In this document: one piece after another, positions 7,004 through 15,800 of the stretch
Numbering within the stretch: the first letter of the stretch is position 1
How the letters are laid out: every line of letters begins with the position of its first letter
NCBI GenBank assembly: GCA_029213265.1
Contig: JARGNG010000029.1
Span: forward strand, 1-37,984
Direction of reading: 5' to 3'
From: Verrucomicrobiales bacterium
GTDB lineage: Bacteria; Verrucomicrobiota; Verrucomicrobiia; Verrucomicrobiales; DEV007
DNA length: 37,984 nt
Program-made: the position numbers and the translations under genes
The notes under the pieces: generated by a model
What the model was told of the DNA's origin: nothing
The model's input: only the letters and a program-made list of their open reading frames with translations
The model's database searches: none

Positions 7004-9161
7004 ACAGCGTATCGTTGTATTCGATCGCCTTGTCCTGAACGTCGGCGCGGTTGCGAACCTCGGAAGGGAGTCGACTGATCAACGAAACCGCCTGCTCCAG
7101 GTAAAATGTGGCCAATGACCGTGAGGTGGCGACGTCGAGTGGGAGGCATCCCGCGGCCATCGAGTAGGCGCCGGCAAGGGCGACTTTTTCGTCGGGATCG
7201 TAGGGGCGGCGTTTCGTCGCCAGTTCGCGCAGTTTGATCTCTTCGCGAAACAGGACGAGAGCTGCTTCCGCTTGCTCCTGGTCAAGCTGGATGCGCCCGA
7301 GGGAATTGACCGCTCTGATGTAGGAATTTCGAGCCTCCTCCACAATGCTGGGCGAAGCTTCTTCCAGTGAATTGGCAATGCGGAGAATTTCCTCAAAGGA
7401 CGCAGAAGCGGCGTCGAGCGATTCGCCGCTGTATTCAATGCCGGCCTTCTGCTCGAGCACACGAATTTCCTCCATGGAGTAGGCCGCAACTTCTGCCGGG
7501 CTTCCTTCCGTTTTCAGTGAATCAAGGAGCATCTTGATTTCGTCGAGCGTTTCTATCGAAAGATCGAGCTCTTCCCCGGCATACTGAACCCTCGCAATGG
7601 CTTTGTAGGTGTCGGCCAACTCACGAACATTTTGCACGGTTGTCGCCGTCGTTTTCTGGAGGTTAAGAGATCGCCATTCGAGCGCTTTTTGGTAGGAGAG
7701 CAGGGCCTGCTCGTAGTCAGCTTTAAACTCATGGATTTTTCCAATCTGCATGAGGTCGCGGGACGCGAGGAGCGAGAGGTCTTCCGGAGCATTGGAATCT
7801 TCTGCGAGACGGGACCGGATTTCGTAGGCACTCGAATAGTGCTTCAGGGCTTCTTCGAGGTCGCCCTCGTCGATCGCCTGTCGGCCACTGAGAGAGGCTG
7901 TTTGGGCGGAGAAACGAAGAATCCGCGTGGAAGCCCGACGATCCTGAGATCGATTTTCCAGAAAGGTGGCCGAATTCTCCGCTACGATGGAGTAAAGGCG
8001 ATCTGCTCCGATTCCCGAGATATCGCCTTTGTTGAGCTCACTCACAAAGAGCAGCATCAATTCCATGGCTGCTCCGGCACTTTGCTCCGACTCTTCCGAT
8101 GCCACCATAGCTGATTCCGTCGCTTTCTTGGCCTTTTGTGCCTGAACGAAGGCGAATCCCGAGGCCCAGATCGCGACAACGAGAAGGGTGGCGAAGATCG
8201 TGTTGAGTCTCCTGGCTCTCGAAACGACTTTTTGTTGATCCAGATTTTGAATGCGACTCCAGACTTCCCGCATGTCCGCTGGCCGTTTGTTCGGATCGAG
8301 TTGCAGGCATTGTTCGATGAGTTCTTTTTGACCGCTCGGAACATAGAAGTCCTCCGGCCAGCGGATCTCCTCGACCGCCTCCGTCATGGTCGCGAGCTGC
8401 TCCCCGTCGATGGCATTTCCAGTTTCGGCAAGGGTTGCTTCGAGGGAGGAGTCGGAGAGCGTCGAATCGAGGTCGAAACTCTTTTTCTCCGCTTCGGCAA
8501 AATTCTGGAGGCGGGGCAGGTCGCCGGTGAGGAGTTTGAAGGCAACAACCCCAAAGCTGTAAACGTCCCATTTGAAACCGCGACCTTCCGTGGAATCACG
8601 AGGATCACGGAGTTGTTCGGGGCTCGCGTAAAGGGGAGTGCCGGCCGGTTCGAAGCCAATCGCGGTCAGTCCGCGGCTCTGCCCAAAATCGCAGATCTTT
8701 ACATGAAACGGAGTCTCGTCAGTCAGCAGGATATTGGAAGGCTTGATATCGCAATGAATGATCTGATGGCGATGCAAATAGCCGAGTGCATCGGCCATTT
8801 CCCGTATGAGGCGCCACCCTTCCCGATGGTCAACGTGTCCGCATAGTTTCTCCAGCGTTCGCGTTTCCCACTGGTTGTCCGGGCTTTGATCAGCGTGCAG
8901 CCCCATCGCATAGTAGGGTGGGTCGTTGAGAAGATCAAAATCGTGGAGGGTCACGATGCCCTGGTGCTCGGTGACCTGGGAAAGCTTTTCCAATTCGCGT
9001 GCCATCGTCGACAAATCAACCGCGCCGGGGCGGAAGATCTTCAAGGCGCGCTCGGAGATTCCCCGATAGGTCGCGCGGAAGACACGCCCATAAGCTCCTT
9101 CCCCGAGGGGAGGGAAATGGATCTGGTAATCCTTAATTTTGATCTGTTCTTCGTCGGGCAC
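6978..9161 (-). CDS. Membrane-anchored Hanks-type serine/threonine protein kinase
   Basis: The 727-residue protein has an N-terminal kinase domain (about 10-300): glycine loop GEGAYGRVF (20-28), Lys41 in ALKIF, catalytic HCDIKPSN (Asp138, Lys140, Asn143) and metal-binding Asp158 of DFG. Cys137 replaces the usual Arg, so this is a non-RD kinase. The APE-like motif reads SPEQ. A single hydrophobic segment at about 321-340 spans the membrane. The region beyond it is about 385 helical residues with TPR-like spacing, probably extracytoplasmic or periplasmic. It starts 12 bases after the FHA-cyclase gene, and a phosphothreonine-binding FHA protein next door is a likely partner or substrate. It is the last gene of the long minus-strand run. 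Confidence 0.92.
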   Translation of the reverse strand: MPDEEQIKIKDYQIHFPPLGEGAYGRVFRATYRGISERALKIFRPGAVDLSTMARELEKLSQVTEHQGIVTLHDFDLLNDPPYYAMGLHADQSPDNQWETRTLEKLCGHVDHREGWRLIREMADALGYLHRHQIIHCDIKPSNILLTDETPFHVKICDFGQSRGLTAIGFEPAGTPLYASPEQLRDPRDSTEGRGFKWDVYSFGVVAFKLLTGDLPRLQNFAEAEKKSFDLDSTLSDSSLEATLAETGNAIDGEQLATMTEAVEEIRWPEDFYVPSGQKELIEQCLQLDPNKRPADMREVWSRIQNLDQQKVVSRARRLNTIFATLLVVAIWASGFAFVQAQKAKKATESAMVASEESEQSAGAAMELMLLFVSELNKGDISGIGADRLYSIVAENSATFLENRSQDRRASTRILRFSAQTASLSGRQAIDEGDLEEALKHYSSAYEIRSRLAEDSNAPEDLSLLASRDLMQIGKIHEFKADYEQALLSYQKALEWRSLNLQKTTATTVQNVRELADTYKAIARVQYAGEELDLSIETLDEIKMLLDSLKTEGSPAEVAAYSMEEIRVLEQKAGIEYSGESLDAASASFEEILRIANSLEEASPSIVEEARNSYIRAVNSLGRIQLDQEQAEAALVLFREEIKLRELATKRRPYDPDEKVALAGAYSMAAGCLPLDVATSRSLATFYLEQAVSLISRLPSEVRNRADVQDKAIEYNDTLSTILEMEE

Positions 9162-9173
9162 GATCGGGAACGG

Positions 9174-11105
9174 TTACTTGCTGAAGCTTTGTATTTCCCC
9201 GCCCCAGTTTTCGGGAGGGGGCGAAGAGCGGAACTCGAGGGCATTCTTCTTCAGCCAGAGAGTCGGAGGGTCATCCTGAGGGAGAGAATTGAGAAGATCA
9301 ATTGCTTCGTCCCAATTTCTTTCGACGAAGGAGGAAAGTGCTTTTTCGTAGGTCGCGGCATCGGCTTTTCCAATACCGGAGCCGCCCACGGAGATGGGGA
9401 GAACCAGTTCGTAGATCGGATAGCTCTCGTCAAAACCTGCCGGTCGGATCAGGCAAAGCTTCCGGAACTCGCGTCCGCGTTTCCCCCGGATCCGGTGATA
9501 CGTCTCGTCAGAGATCAGCATGGGAATCCGAAACTCCTTCGCGATACGCTCAAGGCGGGCTCCGAGGTTGGCAACACTCCCGAAGACACTGATGTGCCAC
9601 TGTTGGGAGGGACCTGTTCTTCCCACGGCAATGCGACCGGTACTGATGCCGATGCGAACGGCCGACATATGCCTCTCCAGTTCCTCCTCGTAGACGACAC
9701 GGTCCGCCAGTCGGTGGAGAATGGCTTCGGCGGCCTCGACGGCTTCCAGGGCGTGATTGGTTTCCTTGACCCCCAGATTCGGCCAGCCCCACAATCCGAG
9801 AGCTCCGTCCCCGGCGAAGTCGGTCACCACTCCGCTGCTACGGAAAATTTCCTCGGTGATCAATCCCACGACCCGTTGGTTTTCGTCAAGTCGATCCAGA
9901 ATCTCTTCATCGCTCTTGGCCCGTTCCAGCATCCGCGAGTGACCCCGGCGATCCGCAAACATAACCGTGCAATCAATCATGGCAGGCTCCAGCATGGACT
10001 GGTCCTGGTTTTGCATCAGTCGACGCAGTCCCGGAGAAAAGTAGGCGGACAGTTGGTCCTGCAATTTCTGCTCGGCGCGGGCGGATAAAAGGCTTGCCAC
10101 CAACGAGGTAATCAGACGGATAAACGGCACGAACGAAGCGGCCGCCGCTTCCGAGGCCTGTCGTGTTTCGACGTAGAGAAAGACGGGTCTACCCGCCCCG
10201 TCCCGGTAGATCACGGCATCTTTGTCCAACTGTGAAACGGGTATGATGATGACCCAATCGACCTGATCGCCGAGGCTCTCCGCTTCGAAAACCCGCTTGT
10301 GCTCTTTCAACGACCAGATGTGAACGTCCGAAGGATTCGGCTTTTCCAGGTCAATCTTGGAAAGGAGGGTGCGGCTCGGGCGAAAGTCAGCCCGTGCATT
10401 CGGGTCGGGATTCAGGATTTCATATCCGATTCCTTCTTCGATCTGCTCAAGCCCGACAAATCCGCAACTGACGCCCTTTTGGCCGGGAAGTGCATTTTCC
10501 AGAAAAATCGAAGCACTGGTGAACAGTTGCGCGTCGTCGGTCCACCCCGTGAGAACCTGTTCCGGGAGATCTTTCTGCAGCAATTTTAACTGAAGGCGCA
10601 GGCTGTATTCGTCGAGCTGGGACACTTCGTCGTAGTCTTGTGTGGAAATCGAAGAATTCTCAAAGTCCTGCTCTTCATCCCCCAGCTTGGTATGGTATTT
10701 CTCGAGCGCTCCGGAAAGGTCGTCCGGCTCGAGCAGGCAGAAAAGAGCGGTGGTGCCTTTGGCTCCAATAACGACAAGGTCCCCGGGCTGCAACATGGCA
10801 GGCTCCTCGACGACTTCCCGGTATCTCGGGCGGTTCGCGGTGTAGAGGGCGTTTGGCGTGGAGCGGCCCGTCATGGCCGGCAGCCTCGAAATCCGTATCC
10901 CGGTGGGAGTCCGTGTTGCTTCGCAGTGATTCCGGCTCACCAATCGGTCGTTCCACGTGATTCGCAGGAGTTCGACGCGTTCGCCCTCCAGGGACTCGGG
11001 ATTTCTTCCGATCCGCGCCGGGACTCCCTCTTTTACCGCGACTTCAGCCTTCGCGGTTGGGTCAGTGAGATCTACGGCTACGAGATACATACAATGAAGA
11101 GGCAC
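9174..11105 (-). CDS. FHA domain-class III nucleotide cyclase fusion protein
   Basis: Residues about 6 to 125 form an FHA domain with the phosphopeptide-binding pattern: IGRN (32-35), SRNH (57-60) and Asn85. A GAF-like middle follows (about 165-320). A class III adenylate/guanylate cyclase domain occupies about 375-570, with metal-binding Asp385 (FADRRG) and Asp433 (GDG) and transition-state residues Asn513 and Arg517 (VANLGARLE). The position usually holding the adenine-selecting Lys (DKFIGD in many cyclases) is Asp429 (TDFAGD). A TPR-like tail ends the protein. The longest reading uses GTG at 11105; ATG at 11090 is equally possible and avoids a T-run after a hairpin. The adjacent kinase could phosphorylate the FHA ligand. 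Confidence 0.88.
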   Translation of the reverse strand: MPLHCMYLVAVDLTDPTAKAEVAVKEGVPARIGRNPESLEGERVELLRITWNDRLVSRNHCEATRTPTGIRISRLPAMTGRSTPNALYTANRPRYREVVEEPAMLQPGDLVVIGAKGTTALFCLLEPDDLSGALEKYHTKLGDEEQDFENSSISTQDYDEVSQLDEYSLRLQLKLLQKDLPEQVLTGWTDDAQLFTSASIFLENALPGQKGVSCGFVGLEQIEEGIGYEILNPDPNARADFRPSRTLLSKIDLEKPNPSDVHIWSLKEHKRVFEAESLGDQVDWVIIIPVSQLDKDAVIYRDGAGRPVFLYVETRQASEAAAASFVPFIRLITSLVASLLSARAEQKLQDQLSAYFSPGLRRLMQNQDQSMLEPAMIDCTVMFADRRGHSRMLERAKSDEEILDRLDENQRVVGLITEEIFRSSGVVTDFAGDGALGLWGWPNLGVKETNHALEAVEAAEAILHRLADRVVYEEELERHMSAVRIGISTGRIAVGRTGPSQQWHISVFGSVANLGARLERIAKEFRIPMLISDETYHRIRGKRGREFRKLCLIRPAGFDESYPIYELVLPISVGGSGIGKADAATYEKALSSFVERNWDEAIDLLNSLPQDDPPTLWLKKNALEFRSSPPPENWGGEIQSFSK

Positions 11106-11110
11106 AAAAC

Positions 11111-11128
11111 GAAACCCGTCCGGGTTTC
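11111..11128 (-). terminator. Hairpin with T-run after lipB
   Basis: A perfect inverted repeat (GAAACCCG, two-base spacer, CGGGTTTC) begins at the lipB stop codon and is followed on the minus strand by GTTTTG. This resembles a weak intrinsic terminator or attenuator between lipB and the FHA-cyclase gene. The T-run is short and the downstream gene begins at once, so readthrough is likely. It may set a lower expression level for the signalling pair. Confidence 0.4.
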
Positions 11129-11753
11129 AGGTATTCAGGAGAGTTTGGATACTTTTGCGGATGATTGGTTCGATCATTTTTGCGGAATCTTCCACGGAGA
11201 GGTCCCGCTTTGATTCGAGGGAAAGCGAAGTCATGGATACATCGGAAATTCCGCAGGGGGTAATCGCTTCGTAGCCGCTGAGATCGCTGGAAACATTCAG
11301 TCCAAACCCGTGCATGGAAACCCATTTTCGAACGCCGACACCAATGGAGGCAAGTTTTCGATCTTCAATCCAAACCCCGGTGAGGCCTTCGCGACGGCAG
11401 GAAGAAATACCAAATTCCGCAGCGAATTCAATGAGGAAAGACTCTATTTGCCGAAGGTAGGTGTGAAGATCTTTTCCGTATTGATTGAGGTCCAGAATGA
11501 GATAGCCAACCAGTTGACCGGGGCCGTGAAAAGTCGCCTGTCCGCCCCGGTTCGTTTCCACGACAGGGAAGGGGAGGTCGTCGGGATTCTTCAGGCTGGA
11601 TCGGTCCCGGGTTCTTCCGATGGTGTAGACAGGTTCGTGCTCAAGCAACAGGGTTGTATCTTCGATCAAACCCTGTTGCCTTTTCACGACGAGATCCTCT
11701 TGCAGGGCCAATCCTTCGGAATAGCCGATTCTTCCGAGCCAGCGAAAGTCCAT
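11127..11753 (-). CDS. lipB: Octanoyl-[acyl-carrier-protein]:protein N-octanoyltransferase
   Basis: LipB moves an octanoyl group from acyl carrier protein to the lipoyl domains of 2-oxoacid dehydrogenases and GcvH, the first step of endogenous lipoate synthesis. The 208-residue protein has the family signatures: NRGGQATFHGPGQ (68-80), the active-site lysine Lys133 in RKLASIG, and the catalytic cysteine Cys167 in ITPCGI. Length matches the family. It sits in the middle of the MoxR/VWA directon, 17 bases after the toroid-protein gene; lipA is not in the window. Confidence 0.95.
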   Translation of the reverse strand: MDFRWLGRIGYSEGLALQEDLVVKRQQGLIEDTTLLLEHEPVYTIGRTRDRSSLKNPDDLPFPVVETNRGGQATFHGPGQLVGYLILDLNQYGKDLHTYLRQIESFLIEFAAEFGISSCRREGLTGVWIEDRKLASIGVGVRKWVSMHGFGLNVSSDLSGYEAITPCGISDVSMTSLSLESKRDLSVEDSAKMIEPIIRKSIQTLLNT

Positions 11754-11770
11754 GGTCGAACGATCCGTCC

Positions 11771-12835
11771 TCAGGGAGTCTCGTCAACCGTTTCATCACG
11801 CTGATAGATTGGGAGTTGACGATAAGGAACGGTAAAAGACAGAACCATCATGGAAGTCCCGTAGGTGCCGCCGTTTCTCCCGTTGGACCAGGAGCCGTTG
11901 GACTGCTGCTTGGGAACGTATTCCCCATACATCCAATCGGCATATTGAGCCCAGAATCGGCCTCCCAGCTGAAACATGGCCTGGGAATTGTAGTAATTGG
12001 CGTAGTATTCGTGTGCATTGTTCACGATTTTCTGCCGGTGCTGGAGCACGAAATCCCCGGCGCGGAAGGTGGATTCCGTTCCGTGAAATCCACACAGCTC
12101 AAGGCAGAGGAGTCCGCATCCGGTGAGCGTTTCCGCGTGACCCCAGGGATCGGTGTAGCCGAAGCGTCCCGACTCTTTGTCGTGGTTTTTCAAAACGTAG
12201 CCGACTGCATCGCCGATCGCTTCGTCGGGGACCTCGGCACCGTTCAGCTTTGCGGAGCGAAGAGCCATGAGCGCCCATCCGGAGCAGGAAAGATCCGAGT
12301 CACGGGAGTCGGGCTTGTAGCGCCAGCCTCCCTGGTGTTTGTCGTTTTTCGGCACGGATTGAGCCTCCAGAATGAGTTTGGTCGCTTTCGCGAGAACAGG
12401 GCCGAGTTTGTCCTGAGTCTTCGGGTCCACCATGCCGCTGCACTCGGAAAGAAAGAGCGTCGCAATGGTATGGGCATACATCAGTCCATGTCCCGAGTCG
12501 CCTTTGTCGAGCAGCCCGTTGCTGCGTTGGCTGTCGAGGACGTAGTTCATGCACCGGTCGAGATTTTCAGAGTATTCTCCGTAGCCCGGGGTATAGCCGG
12601 CCGAAAGGAAGGCCATTCCGACGAGAGAAACCACTCCGACGGAACGTCCGTAGGAGTCATTAAAAGTCCCGTCCGCGGATTGATTGGTCGCGAGATAGGC
12701 AAGTGCGCGGTTGACCGCCTGCTCAACGCCGGAGCGGTGCTTTTGAAAGACCGAATTCGAAAGCGCTTCATCGGCGCCCGCGGGACCGGCCTGGCAAATA
12801 CCGAAAATGAGGAGGGTGGAGAGTAGCGTTCTCAT
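11771..12835 (-). CDS. Secreted prenyltransferase/squalene cyclase-like toroid protein
   Basis: The 354-residue protein begins with a Sec-type signal peptide (about 1-21, ending near AGADEA). It then has repeats typical of the alpha/alpha toroid of terpene cyclases and prenyltransferases: ALAYLATNQSADGTF, GGWRYKPDSRDSDLSCSGWA (around residue 175) and a final SNGSWSNGRNGGTYGTSMM. No DxDD cyclisation motif is seen, so it is probably not a cyclase; such exported toroids are common in PVC bacteria and their role is unknown. Its ATG overlaps the stop of the DUF4175-like gene by four bases (ATGA), so the two are translationally coupled. Confidence 0.85.
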   Translation of the reverse strand: MRTLLSTLLIFGICQAGPAGADEALSNSVFQKHRSGVEQAVNRALAYLATNQSADGTFNDSYGRSVGVVSLVGMAFLSAGYTPGYGEYSENLDRCMNYVLDSQRSNGLLDKGDSGHGLMYAHTIATLFLSECSGMVDPKTQDKLGPVLAKATKLILEAQSVPKNDKHQGGWRYKPDSRDSDLSCSGWALMALRSAKLNGAEVPDEAIGDAVGYVLKNHDKESGRFGYTDPWGHAETLTGCGLLCLELCGFHGTESTFRAGDFVLQHRQKIVNNAHEYYANYYNSQAMFQLGGRFWAQYADWMYGEYVPKQQSNGSWSNGRNGGTYGTSMMVLSFTVPYRQLPIYQRDETVDETP

Positions 12836-15800
12836 TTGTCTTTTCCGGCTTCTTTCGCAATGACCTGAAAGTATCGGCCCACCAGTTCCCGGTACTCGGC
12901 AGGGAGTTCGGTTTCGATGGCAGTGGCGTTTCCTCCCACAAGTGCTCCGCGGAACCGGGCCCAGTCTTCGACGCTGATTCCGAGACGTTCGAGTTCCGGG
13001 GGAACCCCGCTTCCGTTTCCATCCGCTGTTTTCTGGCCCGTTTCGTTGAGGTTTTCGGAAGTCGGATCCCCGGTCAGATCCTGGGGCATCTGCTGGTTCT
13101 GCTGGCTTGGATCACCGGGCGGAGTGTTTCCCGGATTACCGAGCTTGGACATGGCGGCCTGAGCGATTTGCTTCATTGCGTTGGCCGCTTCCTGCGATTC
13201 CTGCGCTGCCTGCTGGGCATTTTGGGCCTGCGAGGACTCGGCCATTTCTTCAAAGCCGTTTGCGAGATCCTTGCTGTCGGCGATTCGATCATCCATGTCG
13301 GATGGCTCCAATCCATCCATCGTCTTTCCAATCGACTCGGACGTTTGACCCAGCGCTTGCGCCGCCTGGTTGAGGAAGTTCTCGGACTGGCCCTGCTCGC
13401 TCTGGCTTCGCTGCATGGTCGACTGGGCATCGGAGGAAAGTTCGCCCTGTTCCACTCGTCCCTGCTCCTCAGCCTGTGATTGTTGTTTCTGGGCATCGGC
13501 CAGTTGTTTGGACGCGTCGCCGGCCTTCTGGGAACCGCGATTGAGAGCCTGCTCGGCCCGGTCGGCTCCCGACTGCGCGCTTCGCTGGGACAGGTTTTTC
13601 AAAGCTTCTTCAAACGCCTGGGCTTCCGCCTGCAGGGAATCGGCCTCGGCGCTGAGTTGCTCTTCCATCAGGCTCAACGCTAGCTGGAGGTCTCCGTTTT
13701 TCACCGCTTCAATCTGCTCGGCAAGGGCTTCCTGTCTTTCCGCCAGCTCAGCGCTGGAAGCGGGAGCTTGGTCGGGTTCGGCGCCTTCCTGGCCCGCTTC
13801 TGCCTGAGCGCCCGCGGGGGCGGAAGGCTCACCTGCAGGGGAGGCTTCGTTTCCGGCAGCTTCAGTAGACGCCATCTCCTCGCCTTCCTGACCGGCAGGC
13901 TCGGCGGGGCCCGTCTCATCTCCACCGGCTTCGGAAGCATTGTCCTGCGGCATCGCATCGCCCGGGGATTGGGCGGCAGCCTCGGCCAGAGTATCACTCG
14001 CCTCCGATGCTGCCTCTGATGCGGCTGCGAGGTCTTCTTTCCCGAGTTGCTCGGCCGCCCGGGTCGCCTGCTCGGCCGCTTCCGCCAGTTGCTCGGCCGG
14101 GCTCTGGGCGGACGGGGTTTCGGACGCCCGTGTATTCTCTCCGGCTGCCTCGTCCGGGGCCGGATCGCCCGGTGAATCGGGGCTCGACTGCGGTTGGGTA
14201 GCAGAATCTCCTTTTTCACCGGCGGTCTGTTCCGCAGGATCGTTCCGGGCCATCTCTCCGGGGGTGTCCGGCTCGCTTTCGGAGGATTCTCCCTGAGGTG
14301 ATTCCTTGGCGGTCGCTTCGTCCGCAGCCTCCTGAGCGGCTCTTTGAGTTGCCTCCTGAGCGAGTTGAGTCTGCTCTTCCTTGAGTCGATCCAACAGTTC
14401 CTTCTTGAGAGCCTCCTGTTTGGCTTCGTCCGCTTTAAGAGCGTCTTCGCTCAACTTCTTGAGTTCGTTCTGTTCCTGAGCCAGCGCCGCGGCCTCTTGC
14501 GACATTTGTTGTGCCTCCTCCTGCTGCCCTTCGAGAATTTCATTTAACGCGGCGGCATTGTCTTTCAGCATCTGACCGAGTTGTTGCTGCAATTGATTCT
14601 GCTCCGCCTGGAACTGGTTCATCTGCTTTTGCTGCTGCTGGTTCTGAGCCTGCTGCTGAGCCTGTTGTTGTTGGGAATCCGCCATTTCCTCCGCTTTCAT
14701 CGCCAGTTCCTGCTGGCGGTTGGCGAGTTCGTTCAGCTTGGAAATAGTTTCGTAGTCCTCCTCCGCGTCCTGCATGGAACGGGCCAGTTTGTCGATCTCC
14801 CGCATCGCTTCCTCGACTTTCTGCCGCGCCTGGTTTGCTTCCTTGATACGTTCCTTTTTGCCGTCGGTAACCGGAACGAGGTCGGCTTTCTCCCGTGCCT
14901 CGGCGATGGTTTCGTTAGCCAACTCCCGGGCTTTGTCAGCCTGTTCCTGGAAAAGGCTCTGGTTCAACGCAGCAGCGACTTCGTCCAGCTTGTTACGGGC
15001 ACTCTCAGTTCGTTCGGAAAATTCTTCGAGCCGCTCTCTCGCCTGTTGGCTGACCTCATCGGATCGACTGAGTTCCTGTTCGGCCCGTCGCATCTCGTCC
15101 CGAGCTCTTTGCAACTCACGCTTGGCTTCTTCCAGATTTTCGCGGACTTCTTTTCGTTGTTTCTCAATCGCCTGGTCGGCCAGAGATTTTGCGCTTTTGC
15201 TGACATTGATAAAGATCGTCTCACTGAAGCCAACGCCAGGTCCGTCATAGTCACCGGGCCGGTTGTCGCGCACACGGAGTTGCACTGCCAATCGTTTTTG
15301 TTCCGGGCGGAGATGGAGTGCCGGTAAGTTGAGAACTGCTTTTGCCTGGTAGGCTCCTGGACCCTGCATCGAAACGGGTGAGGGTTGCATTTGCTCGATC
15401 GAGTCGGTCGCGCCTTCGGGCGTAATCACGAGAGCGGCGTCGCCGAATCCGTAGTCTTCAATCACGTCCGCCGTAATCTGCAGGCTTTCCGTTGGCTTCA
15501 AGCTCAGTTCCCGAAGCGTCGGTTGAGTCAGTTGCACGGTAGGGGCTTTGTCGGGGAGGACTTCGAGCGGGTAGGAGACGGGTGCATTGGAAAATCCATC
15601 GACGTCGGCCAGTTCGAGATGCCAGCTGCCGTTCATTCCTGATTTCATCTCAAAATACCAGGTGAGCTGATTGCCCTCCACATCCGGCGCGGGAAGTTCG
15701 GTGGCCGAATTGATGATCAATTTGGAAGTCTGCACCGGCTTGTTCACCGTGGCTGTCACCGAAACGGCGGTGTGGTTGACCGCGCGGATTTCACCGGTCT

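Noticed and set aside
8886..10088. A 400-codon plus-strand open frame
   Set aside because: It covers the cyclase domain and the kinase N-terminus in antisense. Those minus-strand proteins have intact catalytic motifs and the antisense product does not.
11654..12826. A 390-codon plus-strand open frame
   Set aside because: It is antisense to lipB and the toroid gene, both well supported. No family character is seen.
14581..15327. A 248-codon plus-strand frame rich in Leu
   Set aside because: It is the antisense of the Gln- and Glu-rich coiled-coil codons of the DUF4175-like gene, which explains its composition.
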